Assembly (NCBI GenBank): GCA_964035545.1
Contig: OZ037772.1
Location: 13,050,818 to 13,114,817, forward strand
Source: Bugula neritina
Taxonomy: Eukaryota; Bryozoa; Gymnolaemata; Cheilostomatida; Bugulidae
Length of the DNA: 64,000 nt
Direction of reading: 5' to 3'
In this document: piece after piece, positions 12,330-23,474 of the stretch
How the letters are laid out: each line of letters starts with the position of its first letter
Position numbering within the stretch: the first letter of the stretch is position 1
Notes under the pieces: generated by a model
What the model was told of the DNA's origin: nothing
The model's input: the letters and a program-made list of their open reading frames with translations, nothing else
The model's database searches: none
Translations under genes and position numbers: made by a program

Positions 12330-12403
12330 AGGGCCATGCAGGGTGTATTTTCGAAGACGGAAATTTGCACCACAAGTAAAAAAAGGTATCCACTGTAGCG
12401 CTT
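12330..12403. mobile_element. Half copy of the MITE at 6538-6949
   Basis: 'gtagggccatgcagggtgta', then ttttcg, a diverged middle, accacaagtaaaaaaaggta and tccactgtagcg, aligns with the left inverted end of the intact MITE, including the TTAG flank. There is no matching right end; a tetranucleotide array begins 26 bp further on. Confidence 0.75.
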
Positions 12404-12429
12404 ACTAGGGCTATGACTGGTTAGTCAAA

Positions 12430-12583
12430 CATTGGCTGATTGATTGATTGGTTGGTTGGTTGGTTGATTGATTGATTGGTTGGTTGGTTGGTTGATTGAT
12501 TGATTGGTTGGTTGGTTGGTTGGTTGATTGATTGATTGGTTGGTTGGTTGGTTGATTGATTGATTGATTGGTTGGTTGGTTGG

Positions 12584-12618
<35 letters not shown>

Positions 12619-12840
12619 GTTGGTTGGTTGGTTGGTTGGTTGATTGATTGATTGATTGGTTGGTTGGTTGGTTGATTGATTGGTTGGTTGGTTGGTTGGT
12701 TGATTGATTGATTGATTGGTTGGTTGGTTGGTTGGTTGGTTGATTGATTGATTGGTTGGTTGGTTGGTTGGTTGATTGATTGATTGGTTGGTTGGTTGGT
12801 TGATTGATTGATTGATTGGTTGGTTGGTTGGTTGATTGAT
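12430..12840. repeat. Tetranucleotide TTGA/TTGG array
   Basis: About 100 copies of 4 bp, with alternating blocks of TGAT and TGGT. All frames on the minus strand stay open and would read as Asn/Gln/Pro/Ser/Ile-rich peptide, which I regard as an artefact of the 4-bp period. Confidence 0.97.
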
Positions 12841-12869
12841 CATGCAAGAAAGCCTGACGTTTGTACATT

Positions 12870-15450
12870 TATTACTTCTGAGTTCTCAAATTCCTCTCAG
12901 AGATCGAATTATTAAAAGCTAGTTTTGTGAGGATTCAACAGCAAGTTAGATTCTTCTATATCTGAATTCTGTCCTTAGAGAATGCCTGACATGCACCCCT
13001 CACTGATTCAGTATTAAATACTCATATACATCTTAGCTATAATCTACAGACTGTTGGGGGGGGGGGCTGTGTATAGGCTACAGTCTTTTTTAGATTCAAT
13101 TCTGTGCAAACATGTCCTAAAATTATTTGGGAGTTTTGTGACTGCATGTAAAGTTTTCAGTCAGCTCAAAGTGGGTGGTATTACAAATTCAATACTGATT
13201 ATTGATGAATAGTCAAACCATTTTATTGAAATATTGGGAATAAGAAAATGAAATTACCTAATTTCAGCAGATTGTGCAAACACGCAGCAAAATAATTTTG
13301 ACTACCCATCTTTAAGAAACAAGACTCCTCATTCTTCTGCTTCAAATTCTTCATTTCATACCCTAAAAGCTCTTCACGTAGAGTTCTGCAAAATAAAGTC
13401 ACATTTTCAACTGCTGTAAAAAATAAAAGCATTATTTCAATTGACTCCCGAACATTGCGATTGCTTGCAGTGGTTGCTAAGAAGAGGTGTTTTATTATTA
13501 CCTATTTTACCAACCACTGTGAGGTCATCAGGCTATAAACTCTGGTGATACTGAGGCTATAGCTAATCTAGTAGCGTTCACGGTTTACGTGTTCACTCAT
13601 ACTGCGCAGTCTTGAAAACTTTTAATAGATGCTTAGTAAGTTTGGTGTGACAAATTAATTGTAAAATCATTTTAGATACGGAAGTTTTTAGCTTTGGAAA
13701 CTTTTGCTTTGATTTTTGTTGTAAATTACTCCGTGGTGCTAAATATATGGTATTGTATTCATTTACTGTTGACTTGTAATTACTATTTTATATTCTATTG
13801 TCTTGCTAAAATTACTGTGATAAACTTGATTGCGTTTTAATTTGTCAATTTTTCAACTATATACTTGATGTTAATATATTTATAATTGTTTCAGTGTAAT
13901 ATTTCATTGTACTCTATGATAAAACATATGTGTTATAATTGAAATATACTTGCATGGGTAATATCAGCACTACACTTTGGAACCATTTTATTATACTTGA
14001 AGTCCCTTAGGTACCACTCAAACCTTTTAAGTATACCAAGAAATATTTGCAAACATGTCAATAACATGAAGGACTTTACTTTAGCTTTATCTTTAGTTAT
14101 CAGTGAGCTCTCGCTATGAGTAGATACAGAATTCCAATACAGATTAATTTGTATAGCTCATCATATATACCTATGTACTTTATATATCTAAATAACACCT
14201 ACTTAGGGGAGATAACACCTATTCCAGGAAGGGAAGATAATACTATAAGTCAACAGTTTAAGCTATTTATATGCACTATAAATTAGCATCATATCTTATT
14301 CAGTTTGAATTACAATACAAACACAGTTGGTTTAAGGTCATACTTTTCATTTTCTGGCTCTTTGCCAGGTGCTTTACGTTCTATATGAACAATGTTCCAC
14401 TGATAGCTCGAACAGGTTGAATGTCACAGGAACAAAAAAAATATGAAAAGATAAAGAAACTTATGTTCTCCAATATACTTTTTTATTTTTTTCAAAAGCC
14501 AATTCATGTTTAAGTTATAGCTTGTTGAAAAACATAGTCCCCCTTCCACATTCTTTAGAATAAATGTTTGCATATACATATGAAGCTATATTAACCACAA
14601 CCTGATCTATCTATAATATGCCCATGGTTCGAGTTGGCCCCAGTAACACCTATGACACAGTTATACACCGTATTCGTAGCTGTGAGCTACAATCATATAG
14701 CAAATAGCTCTACTGAGTACTAAATGGAGATGGTACTGATTCAACTTGGTGATTTAATAGACTCATCTTTATTCACTTATAAAGTGCTTGAGAACACTGC
14801 AACTTGTCTATAGCCTGCTTTCCTGTAATTCTCAGAGCCATAGCTTCTGTTCCAAACAATGCTAAACACTACTGTCAACATGTGATAGCAAATCTTAGAA
14901 ATATATTTAATATTTAGAGTTTGTCTCGACATGAAGTTAGTATAACTGGGCAAACATTATTAGGAAAGAAATGCAACTGATATACAATAAAAAGCCTTTT
15001 TAAAAGCTTTACTTTAAATTTTCAAATAACATTTAGCAGAATAATTATTTTTTCAAAACAAGCAATAATAAAAACTTTCACACCATTATTTATTCTTTAA
15101 CAACTTGACTAAACAGAAGTGACCGCGACAGCACAGCGACAGCACTCTTGTACTCAACTATTCTATAGCAATCTATTATGCTTCTAAGTTAGTAGTTGCC
15201 TTCTCATGGATATATAATGGCGTACTCAACTATTCTATAGCGATCTGTTGCTACTATCTACACTAATCGAGGGAATTTTAGTAACTCTGTACTAGAAGAA
15301 CTTGAATACTAAATAACTTGAATAGACTATTATATAGTTCATTGAGTGTTAAATACAATCATCTAGTATGTCACACAGTGACTCGCACATCTTCAATTAG
15401 TTTCTAAGATGAGTCATCTAGTTCAATGACCCTGTGACCTTCTCAGCTGC
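12870..15450. other. Intergenic, nothing recognised
   Basis: AT-rich sequence between the tetranucleotide array and the 3' end of the minus-strand GTPase gene. I found no exon-like stretch with paired splice sites. A short G homopolymer is at about 13056-13066. TTTATT near 15088 (AATAAA on the minus strand) could serve the minus-strand gene. Confidence 0.5.
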
Positions 15451-18400
15451 TTACAGTATCTACAACAGAATTGGATATATAAACATAACATAACAGATAA
15501 ATAATATAACATATATAAATAACATAACAGATAAATAATATAACAGATAAATAATATAATAGATAAATAATATAGCAGATGAATAATATAACAGATGAAT
15601 AATATAACAGATAAATAATATAACAGATAAATAATATAATATACAAAGATATAGCTACTTACAGTGCAAGATTTGTCCTTGAGCCCAAGTTTGTCCTCTG
15701 CCCTTCCAATCCACTTCTCCTCAGGCACGGCATCATCCTGCTGCTCGTTCTTCTGCTTCAACTGTTCTGCCAGCTGCTCCATTCTCTTCCTTTCTTCTCT
15801 CATTCTCTCTTCCGCCTGCCTCAACAGTCTCTCGCGAGTTGTTTCTTTCGTCTTGATTTCAGTTTTTAGCATCTCCAATTCATCTTTTTCCTTCCTCTGC
15901 TGCTCCATTTCTTTCATTCTCTGTTCACCTTCCACGGCCTCCTGGCGCTTTTGATTTTCTTTTTCCTTTCGTTCTACTTCTGCCCTTTGCTTCTCTAAAA
16001 GTGCCTGTTGCTTTTCTTTCTCCAACTTCTCCCTCCTCTCCGCCTCTAACTTCTCCCTCCTCTCCACCTCCATCTTCTCTCTCTTCTCAGCCTCCTCTTG
16101 TAGCAGACGTGCTTGCCTTACATTCTCTCTCCTTTCAGCCTCAGCTCGATTTTTCTCCAACAGAGCTTCCTTTTCTTCAAGCTGGCGCTGTTTTCTCCGG
16201 TTCTCCTCCATTAGCACTTCCTTCTCTTTAACTTTCCCCAACTGGCCGCTGACTCCTTTCTTGACAGCTGCTGCCGCTTCATCTGCCAGCGTCTTCTGCT
16301 GGGTTTTCTTCTCCTGTTCCTTTTGCTTTCGTTGCTCAGCTAACTTTTGATACTTAGTTTTTAGTTCCTCCACACTTCTCTGTTGCTGGAGAATTTTCTT
16401 TTCAAACATTTCCTTTTCTCCTTTTAGGTTTGTCGCATCCATTATGAACTTTGTCTTCTCCGTGAGACCGTCTTTCTTCTGCACCAGCAACTCCAGGTAC
16501 TTCCTGCGGGGAGAATAAGGTGTATATTAGTGAGTAGAATAAGGTGTATATTAGTGAGTAGAATAAGGTGTATATTAGTGAATAGAATAAGGTGTATATT
16601 AGTGAGTAGAATAAGGTGTATATTAGTGAGTAGAATAAGGTGTATACTATATTATGCATATACTATTAAACTTACTTTCTTGTAGGCGACTCTTTATACT
16701 TCTGAATGGTTTTCTTGTTGCGGAAATTTTCTACTGTCTCATCCACAATATTTACTAAAACAGCCAACAGTTCTTCTTCCGTCTCAAAGTGTTGGTCATA
16801 CACCTGGAGAAGAGTTGGTAGTGAGTAGTTACTGTTAGTGAGTAGTTACTGTTAGTGAGTAGTTACTGCTAGTGAGTAGTTACTGTTAGTAAGTAGTTAC
16901 TGTTAGTGAGTAGTTACTGTTAGTGAGTAGTTACTGTTAGTGAGTAGTTACTGTTAGTGAGTAGTTACTGCTAGTGAGTAGTTACTGTTAGTGAGTAGTT
17001 ACTGCTAGTGAGTAGTTACTGTTAGTGAGTAGTTACTGCTAGTGAGTAGTTACTGTTAGTGAGTAGTTACTGCTAGTGAGTAGTTACTGTTAGTGAGTAG
17101 TTACTGTTAGTAAGTAGTTACTGTTAGTGAGTAGTTACTGCTAGTGAGTAGTTACTGTTAGTGAGTAGTTACTGCTAGTGAGTAGTTACTGCTAGTGAGT
17201 AGTTACTGTTAGTGAGTAGTTACTGTTAGTGAGTAGTTACTTGACTAAGATTAAAATGAAGACGAGAATACAACCTTGGTCATCATGTTGTCGTAGAATT
17301 CAGTCGACTCAATGAACGCCTGACCGAGCAGCGACTCTTGAAATGCTTCTGAGGCTGTCTGTATCTTGATTCCACCAATGTCTGGGTCTATGATGCGGTC
17401 TCTTAGTGACTGTAAGTATGACAAGCAGGTGAGTGACAAGCAGGTGGTTACAGGTGAGTAGACAAGCAGGTGGCTACAGGTGAGTAGACAAGCAGGTGGT
17501 ACTAGGTGGGTAGAAAAAATTATAAAGCCGTACTCTGAATTTCTTGACCACGTATTTCCCTTTTTGCAGATCTGAAGGTTTGGGACTTTCAATAAAAAGA
17601 CGGTGGAAGAAATCTTTGGCAGCCATTAGATAGTCTTCACCAATATCTGAAGAATGACGGATATGTTATGTTTCTTCTCAACACACAGCACACAGCTTAT
17701 GTTAGTATAATATCTGCTTCCCATAATGCATCAGCAAGATAACTCAGATAATCCCCTGACAATCACTTGTACTGGTTACTCAACACATTTGGTGAACTCC
17801 ACTCACCTACAGAGTTGACCCTAACTTTGGTCTTCCCATCATCTGAAGATCTGGTGATGTTTGGGCCAGGATGGGGCAAGGCATACGTGGTGACTGATTT
17901 AAACGCCCTTTTTATTCCTCGCCCAAACTTCTTGATTACTTCAGCTTTGGCCTCTTCCATCTGGCAATCAGTTAGTGTATCAGTTACTATACCAGTTACT
18001 ATATCAGTTAGTATATCAGTTAGTATATCAGTTAGTATATCAGTTACTATATCAGTTACTATACCAGTTACTATATCAGTTAGTGTATCAGTTAGTATAC
18101 CAGTTACTATATCAGTTAGTATATCAGTTAGTATATCAGTTAGTATATCAGTTACTATATCAGTTAGTATGCCAGTTAGTATATCAGTTAGTATATCAGT
18201 TAGTGTATCAGTTAGTATATCAGTTAGTATATCAGTTAGTATACCAGTTAGTATACCAGTTAGTACATCAGTTACTGTATATCAGTTAGTATACCAGTTA
18301 GTGTATCAGTTACTATACCAGTTACTATATCAGTTAGTATATCAGTTAGTATATCAGTTAATATATCAGTTACTATATCAGTTACTATACCAGTTACTAT

Positions 18401-21400
18401 ATCAGTTAGTGTATCAGTTAGTATACCAGTTAGTATATCAGTTAGTACATCAGTTAGTATATCAGTTAGTATATCAGTTAGTATACCAGTTAGTATATCA
18501 GTTAGTATATCAGTTAGTATACCAGTTAGTATATCAGTTAGTATACCAGTTACTATATCAGTTAGTATATCAGTTAGTATATCAGTTAGTATATCAGTTA
18601 GTATACCAGTTAGTGTATCAGTTAGTATACCAGTTAGTATATCAGTTAGTATATCAGTTACTGTATATACTGATAGAGCTCACAATATCATTGAATTCTT
18701 CCTTCTTCTCTCCGAGTTCATCGTCTCCCTCCCAGTCACGGATGAGAAAGATGAGAGAGTTGAACAGCGCCTTGCTCTCGGGGTCTGCTTCGGCGTAGTC
18801 TGCACACAACTGTCACCAAATATACAGCAACTCTGTTGAGTTTTCCTTCACAATTTGGAGTTGTCTACTCAAAGCTAAGTACGAGACAGTGGGTTTGGTT
18901 TGGTGGAACTAGATGACTAAGAGTTGTGTACTCTGCTAATGCATGCACATCTCCAGAGCTTCTAAGTCTATTATATATTTGAGAGCTTTAGTGTGCAGTA
19001 TAACTTAAGGGATGAGATATTTCAACTACTTCATTCTAGAGAACTTTAGATAATATTTTTAGATATATAAAATAAATAGGTTTGCATTTACATTAACCCA
19101 CAGAAAAATAGGTTTGTATTTACATCTAAGCGCTCCATATCAGTAGCCTGTAGAACCCCTTTAAGGTTGAGAATCTGAATGCTTGCCATTTGGACTCCCA
19201 TGTAGAGGATGAGGTTGTCCAGAGTTGGGCTGCTTAGCCTCGCGTCTCCAGTTCCCTGGCAGTCCATCAGCAGAATGGCTACCTGGAGTATTACATAATA
19301 ACTATACTATATACCTGTAGTATTACATAATAACTACTGTATACCTGGAGTATTACATAATAACTACTATATACCTGTAGTATTACATAATAACTACTGT
19401 ATACCTGGAGTATTACATAATAACTACTATATACCTGTAGTATTACATAATAACTACTGTATACCTGGAGTATTACATAATAACTACTATATACCTGTAG
19501 TATTACATAATAACTACTATATACCTGGAGTATTACATAATAACTACTGTATACCTGGAGTATTACATAATAACTACTATATACCTGGAGTATTACATAA
19601 TAACTACTATATACCTGGAGTATTACATAATAACTACTGTATACCTGGAGTATTACATAATAACTACTATATACCTGTAGTATTACATAATAACTACTAT
19701 ATACCTGGAGTATTACATAATAACTACTATATACCTGTAGTATTACATAATAACTATACTATATACCTGTAGTATTACATAATAACTATACTATATACCT
19801 GGAGTATTACATAATAACTACTATATACCTGGAGTATTACATAATAACTACTATATACCTGGAGTATTACATAATAACTACTATATACCTGTAGTATTAC
19901 ATAATAACTATACTATATACCTGGAGTATTACATAATAACTACTATATACCTGTAGTATTACATAATAACTACTATATACCTGGAGTATTACATAATAAC
20001 TACTATATATCTGGAGTATTACATAATATCTACTGTATATCTATGATATTATCTACACAACTGAACAAACCCCATTAACAATGAACGGATGATCCCAAAG
20101 CCAGATGCCGTGAGTCACAGCTGTTTTACTCTTAGCCCACCTGCCATCTGTGATCTTCATGTTGCTCTCCTCCCACCCTTCGTCTGTCCCCTCCTACAAA
20201 GGGGAGATAAACCCGAAATTTGGTGACTGGGTAATATTTTCTATAAATTTGGTTAGTTTTGGTGGTTGATGAGCAAATAGTAAGAGCTATTGCTGTAAAC
20301 AAACTATGAATAAACAAAGATGACTTTGATTTCTAATGAATATAATGTCTATAGATTTAACCACTGCCCTGCTGCCAAGCATGCTGTCACTATTGCAATG
20401 ATGATGTCACAAAAATATAAACCTAAAGAGCAACTCCTAATTAATACCACTTTGATATAAACTTCATATCATTCCGGCAGCGTAGCGGTATGATACTATT
20501 TACGTCAAGCATGGTTAAGGCCTTAGAAAGATGTGAACTCACAACTTGGGTACAAATCCATTTCCTACACATAATGTGCCTGTATTTGGTAGTATGGGTG
20601 AGCACATGTTTGGGGACTAGGGAGAGAACCTTTACTTAATGATAGTATGTATATATAATTACAACTTTTAGTGTACTGCACACGACATTGATGGTTTTTA
20701 TAAATAACAAAGTGGTAATAGTACTATCAGTACTATAGTAGTACTACTATCAGTACTAGTACTAGTACTAGTACTGATAGTAGTACTACTATCAGCGCTA
20801 CAGTAGTACTACTATCAGTACTAGTACTAGTACTAGTACTGGTACTAATAGTACTAGTACTACCAGTAGCAGTTCTAGTACTAGTACTGCTACTGGTAGT
20901 AATAGTACTATCAGTGCTACTATAGTACTAATACTACTACTAATAGCAGAGTTCTATGACTTACAAAGTGGTAATAGTCAAGGTACGTCTTCATAAGGTT
21001 CAGAATGAAAGACTTTCCAGATCTGAGAACTCCGGTTATGGAGACAATGAAGACGGGCATATCCTGAGCGTTCCCCCTGTCTATCACATTCCTGAACTCT
21101 TTCACCAGGAACTCCGGTGTCCCGGCTTCCACGTCATCTGGGAACTTGATTATAGCCGTTGGCTTGGCGGGAATTATCCAGTCTTTCACAGTTTGCTGAG
21201 AGTAACATACATGTAGTTATACTCACAGTAACACACATGTAGCTATATTCACAGTTTGCTGAGAGTAACATACATGTAGTTATATAATGACACATAATAA
21301 TTATATAATATATATAATGACACATAATAATTATATAACATATATAATGACACATAGTAATTATATAATATATATAATGACACATAATGATTATATAATT

Positions 21401-21448
21401 GTACTCTAAATATAAACTCACTATCAGAGTGGACACGGCTGCTTCCAT
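15451..21448 (-). CDS. Atlastin-like GTPase with long coiled-coil tail (paralog A)
   Basis: Minus-strand model, 5' to 3': 21422-21448, 20965-21195, 20071-20193, 19124-19282, 18684-18809, 17807-17960, 17534-17646, 17275-17409, 16676-16803, 15663-16503, and a tiny last exon 15451-15459 (about 681 residues). The dynamin-superfamily GTPase motifs are present: P-loop G64-VLRS-G69-K70-S71, switch Thr near 113 (VTHGIWLWD), DCQG at 134-137, and LIRDW at 202-206 as the nucleotide-specificity motif. ALPHPG at 249-254 is the atlastin signature just after the G domain; GBPs lack it. A helical middle region (274-398) follows, then about 260 residues of Glu/Lys/Arg-rich coiled coil (roughly 410-665). Classical atlastins fuse ER tubules through a C-terminal two-helix membrane anchor; none is seen here. 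The donors at 20070 (gtttgt) and 17274 (gttgta) are weak but are supported by the paralog on the plus strand. Confidence 0.88.
15456..15656. repeat. 16-17 bp minisatellite in the last intron of GTPase A
   Basis: Copies of ataaataatataacag fill the intron up to the donor at 15662. On the coding strand the array contains no stop in the frame entering from exon 10, so intron retention would add a hydrophobic Ile/Leu/Tyr-rich tail ending in QLRRSQGH (stop at 15423). Confidence 0.85.
15663..16503 (-). other. Coiled-coil exon of GTPase A
   Basis: A single 841-bp exon encodes a highly charged heptad-like region (motifs such as ERREKLEAERREKLEKEKQQ) ending with KLGLKDKSCT. The paralog's equivalent exon is 508 bp, so paralog A has about 110 extra residues here. 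The repetitive ERREKLE blocks suggest internal duplication within the exon. Confidence 0.9.
16510..16650. repeat. 24-bp minisatellite, ~6 copies, directly behind the exon 10 acceptor
   Basis: The unit is 'gaataaggtgtatattagtg' plus 'agta' in an intron of GTPase A. On the gene's strand each unit reads TACTCACTAATATACACC, giving a repeated ACTAAT branchpoint-like motif. Confidence 0.9.
16812..17240. repeat. 17-bp minisatellite, ~25 copies
   Basis: The unit is gttactgttagtgagta with a T/C variant (ctgttag/ctgctag). On the coding strand of GTPase A it reads TACTCACTAACAGTAAC: a CACTAAC branchpoint-like core followed immediately by AG. The exon 9 acceptor (16804-16806) lies at its edge. Confidence 0.93.
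17425..17515. repeat. ~26-bp repeat, about 3 copies, in an intron of GTPase A
   Basis: Copies of 'gacaagcaggtggctacagg' plus 'tgagta' lie just upstream (on the gene's strand) of the exon 8 acceptor. Confidence 0.8.
17970..18665. repeat. 12-bp minisatellite, ~58 copies, TACTAAC on the coding strand
   Basis: The plus-strand unit is cagttagtatat with variants (gtatac, actatac, gtgtat). The gene is on the minus strand, where the unit reads ATATACTAACTG: most copies contain the full TACTAAC sequence, the strongest known U2 branchpoint motif. The array occupies nearly the whole intron between exon 5 and the exon 6 acceptor at 17961. Confidence 0.95.
19280..20040. repeat. 30-bp minisatellite, ~25 copies, repeating the exon 4 acceptor region
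   Basis: The plus-strand unit is 'ctggagtattacataataac' plus 'tactatatac'. On the gene's strand it reads GTATATAGTAGTTATTATGTAATACTCCAG in segments, so every unit ends with the same TACTCCAG that forms the real acceptor before exon 4 (19283-19285). A ctgtag variant alternates with ctggag. Confidence 0.95.
20705..20945. repeat. Palindromic CTA/TAG trinucleotide-like tract
   Basis: Runs of actagtact and actactatcag in intron 2 of GTPase A. The tract includes a perfect 58-bp palindrome at 20735-20792 and several imperfect ones to its right, so single strands would fold into long hairpins. Confidence 0.9.
21200..21400. repeat. Two short arrays in intron 1 of GTPase A
   Basis: At 21189-21285 a segment with agtttgctgagagtaacata is duplicated, so the real exon 2 acceptor (CTCTCAG on the minus strand) has a decoy copy about 60 bp away. 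At 21280-21400 a ~30-bp unit (tatataatgacacataataa) repeats about four times. Confidence 0.85.
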
Positions 21449-22239
21449 GCTTAAATGGTCTAAACTATGAACAGAATGATTTTTAAGCGTTTCCCCAAGT
21501 AACTATTGTCAGTGATTCAAGCAATTGCAATTTTAATATCAAAGCCAATTCTCTGGACGTGTGCTGATGGTGCTTACACCTTGTTGCAATCTCTTGAGCT
21601 GTAATAATTTACCATTTCAAGTACAAATGGCACAGGTAATAGTGGCACAGGTAATAATAGTACAAGGAATAGTAGCACAATTGGAAAATTAGATAAAAAT
21701 GGCACACTGATGTTAAATTTGCCGAAACCCCAAACTCAACCCCCCCCCCTCCAAAGCCCCATATTATAAATGTGTCAATTTTTTGATTTGTGCCATTTTT
21801 ACCTAAAATCATAGTGACTCACCTAGGTGAGATCTAAAGCACTAGCTCACAGTTATAGGTACTCACACACGCAGTAACTCACAGTTATAGGTGCTCACAC
21901 ACTGCAGTATAGTTGGATGAATTTAGATAAGACCCAATAGCCTAATATCCAACAGCTGGGTGTGTTCTTCAAAGTCGGGACATCTAACTACCACCCCTAA
22001 CCACGAGACAGAGATTATTTTAAGAGATACAGCTACGCACTAACACCTTGTTTGACTAGCCATCTGTGAAGGGGAATTTTGGCTTCTACTTGAGATTGTC
22101 AGCAAGCCCTATCAGTGTGGTAGATCACTGAGTAAACAATCAGAGGCTAAGACCCAAGCGGGTGGTGATAACAGAATATACCGCATATCTTCAGATCTTA
22201 GCAGCTCATAATTTTATATTATTATCATAATACCATTAT

Positions 22240-22430
22240 ATAATATTATGATATACTGTAGAATAATATAATATTATGATAGAATGTATAATAATATAAT
22301 ATTATGATATACTGTATAATAACATAATATTATGATATACTGTATAATAACATAATATTATGATATACTGTATAATAACATAATATTATGATATACAGTA
22401 CAATAACATAACATAATAAACATAATATAG
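22240..22430. repeat. 28-bp AT-rich minisatellite, ~6 copies
   Basis: Copies of 'taataacataatattatgat' plus 'atactgta'; the units contain the self-complementary ataatattat. Confidence 0.9.
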
Positions 22431-22519
22431 AGTGTCACAAAGAAATATCTGAGTTAAATTCTTGTCGAGCTTCAAAGTCAGCATTTTATGTGATTAATAC
22501 AGAGCCAAAGGTTGACTGG

Positions 22520-22630
22520 TACAGCTCTACTGTGAGCACCAAGTATAGAGTGGCACAGCTCTACTGTGAGCACCAAGTGTAGAGTGGCACAGCTCTACTG
22601 TGAGCACCAAGTGAAGAGTGGCACAGCTCT
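22520..22630. repeat. 34-bp repeat, ~3.5 copies
   Basis: Copies of 'tggcacagctctactgtgag' plus 'caccaagtgtagag' in the shared 5' region of the GTPase pair. The period is not a multiple of three. Confidence 0.88.
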
Positions 22631-22799
22631 ACTATTTGCTGATAAGGTAAGAGTTTACAGTGTAGATTGTAGACAAAAACCACCGGCTAGATTATCAGCT
22701 CCTATTGACTTTACAGACGGAGTAAGAGCTGTGATAGTAGAATTACCTGGTGTACTTGCTCAACAGTCCTTAGCACTTGAAAGGTAAGTAGTAGGTAGT

Positions 22800-23230
22800 G
22801 TAGCATTATAATATATAATAGTAAGTAACACATATATAGGAGTAAGTAACACATATATAATAGTAAGTAACACATATATAATAGTAAGTAACACATATAT
22901 AGGAGTAAGTAACACATATATAATAGTAAGTAACACATATATAATAGTAAGTAACACATATATAGTAGTAAGTAACACATATATAGGAGTAAGTAACACA
23001 TATATAATAGTAAGTAAGTAACACATATATAATAGTAAGTAACACATATATAATAGTAAGTAACACATATATAATAGTAAGTAACACATATATAATAGTA
23101 AGTAAGTAACACATATATAATAGTAAGTAACACATATATAATAGTAAGTAACACATATATAATAGTAAGTAACACATATATAATAGTAAGTAACACATAT
23201 ATAATAGTAAGTAACACATATATAATAGTA
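22800..23230. repeat. 21-bp minisatellite with a consensus 5' splice site in each unit, ~20 copies
   Basis: The unit is tagtaagtaacacatatataa, with ATAGG and TAGTAAGTAAG variants. It begins right behind a candidate donor (AAAG/gtaagtagtagg at about 22784), and each copy holds AGTAAGT on the sense strand. Confidence 0.93.
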
Positions 23231-23474
23231 ATTCAGAAGTTTATAGTAGTAAGTGTGTTATGCAGGCTTGTGTTATGCTACTTTCTCTAAATTTTCTGTT
23301 GTTAAAATAGAGCCTGCATGAAACCTGTCTACAAGACTCATAGAGCTTTGTCAAGTTTAACACGCTAAGTTGACCTTGACACGCTAAGTTGACCTTGACA
23401 GGCTGCATTGACTTTGACAGCGATATCTTCAGACTAATGTAAAAAGACATCAGGAGCTATAGTGAGGGTGAGAG

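Larger units (their letters stand above)
21449..23474. promoter_or_regulatory. Shared 5' region between the two head-to-head GTPase genes
   Basis: About 2 kb separates the two start codons, so the promoters of both genes should lie here. It holds three arrays (22240-22430, 22500-22630, 22800-23230) and a 7-base C run near 21741. A candidate upstream exon ending ...CTTGAAAG before gtaagt at about 22784 could be a 5' untranslated exon of the plus-strand gene. I could not identify defined promoter elements. Confidence 0.45.

Noticed and set aside
12421-12868. Asn/Gln/Pro/Ser-rich protein on the minus strand
   Set aside because: A 4-bp repeat without stops is open in all three frames of one strand; both overlapping frames look equally 'coding'.
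17767-18798. 343-codon plus-strand frame across the GTPase A introns
   Set aside because: Antisense to well-supported exons and made mostly of the 12-bp array (VYQL/SVSI repeats).
22711-23219. Minus-strand frames encoding MCYLLLY repeats
   Set aside because: Product of the 21-bp donor-bearing array; unit length divisible by three keeps frames open.
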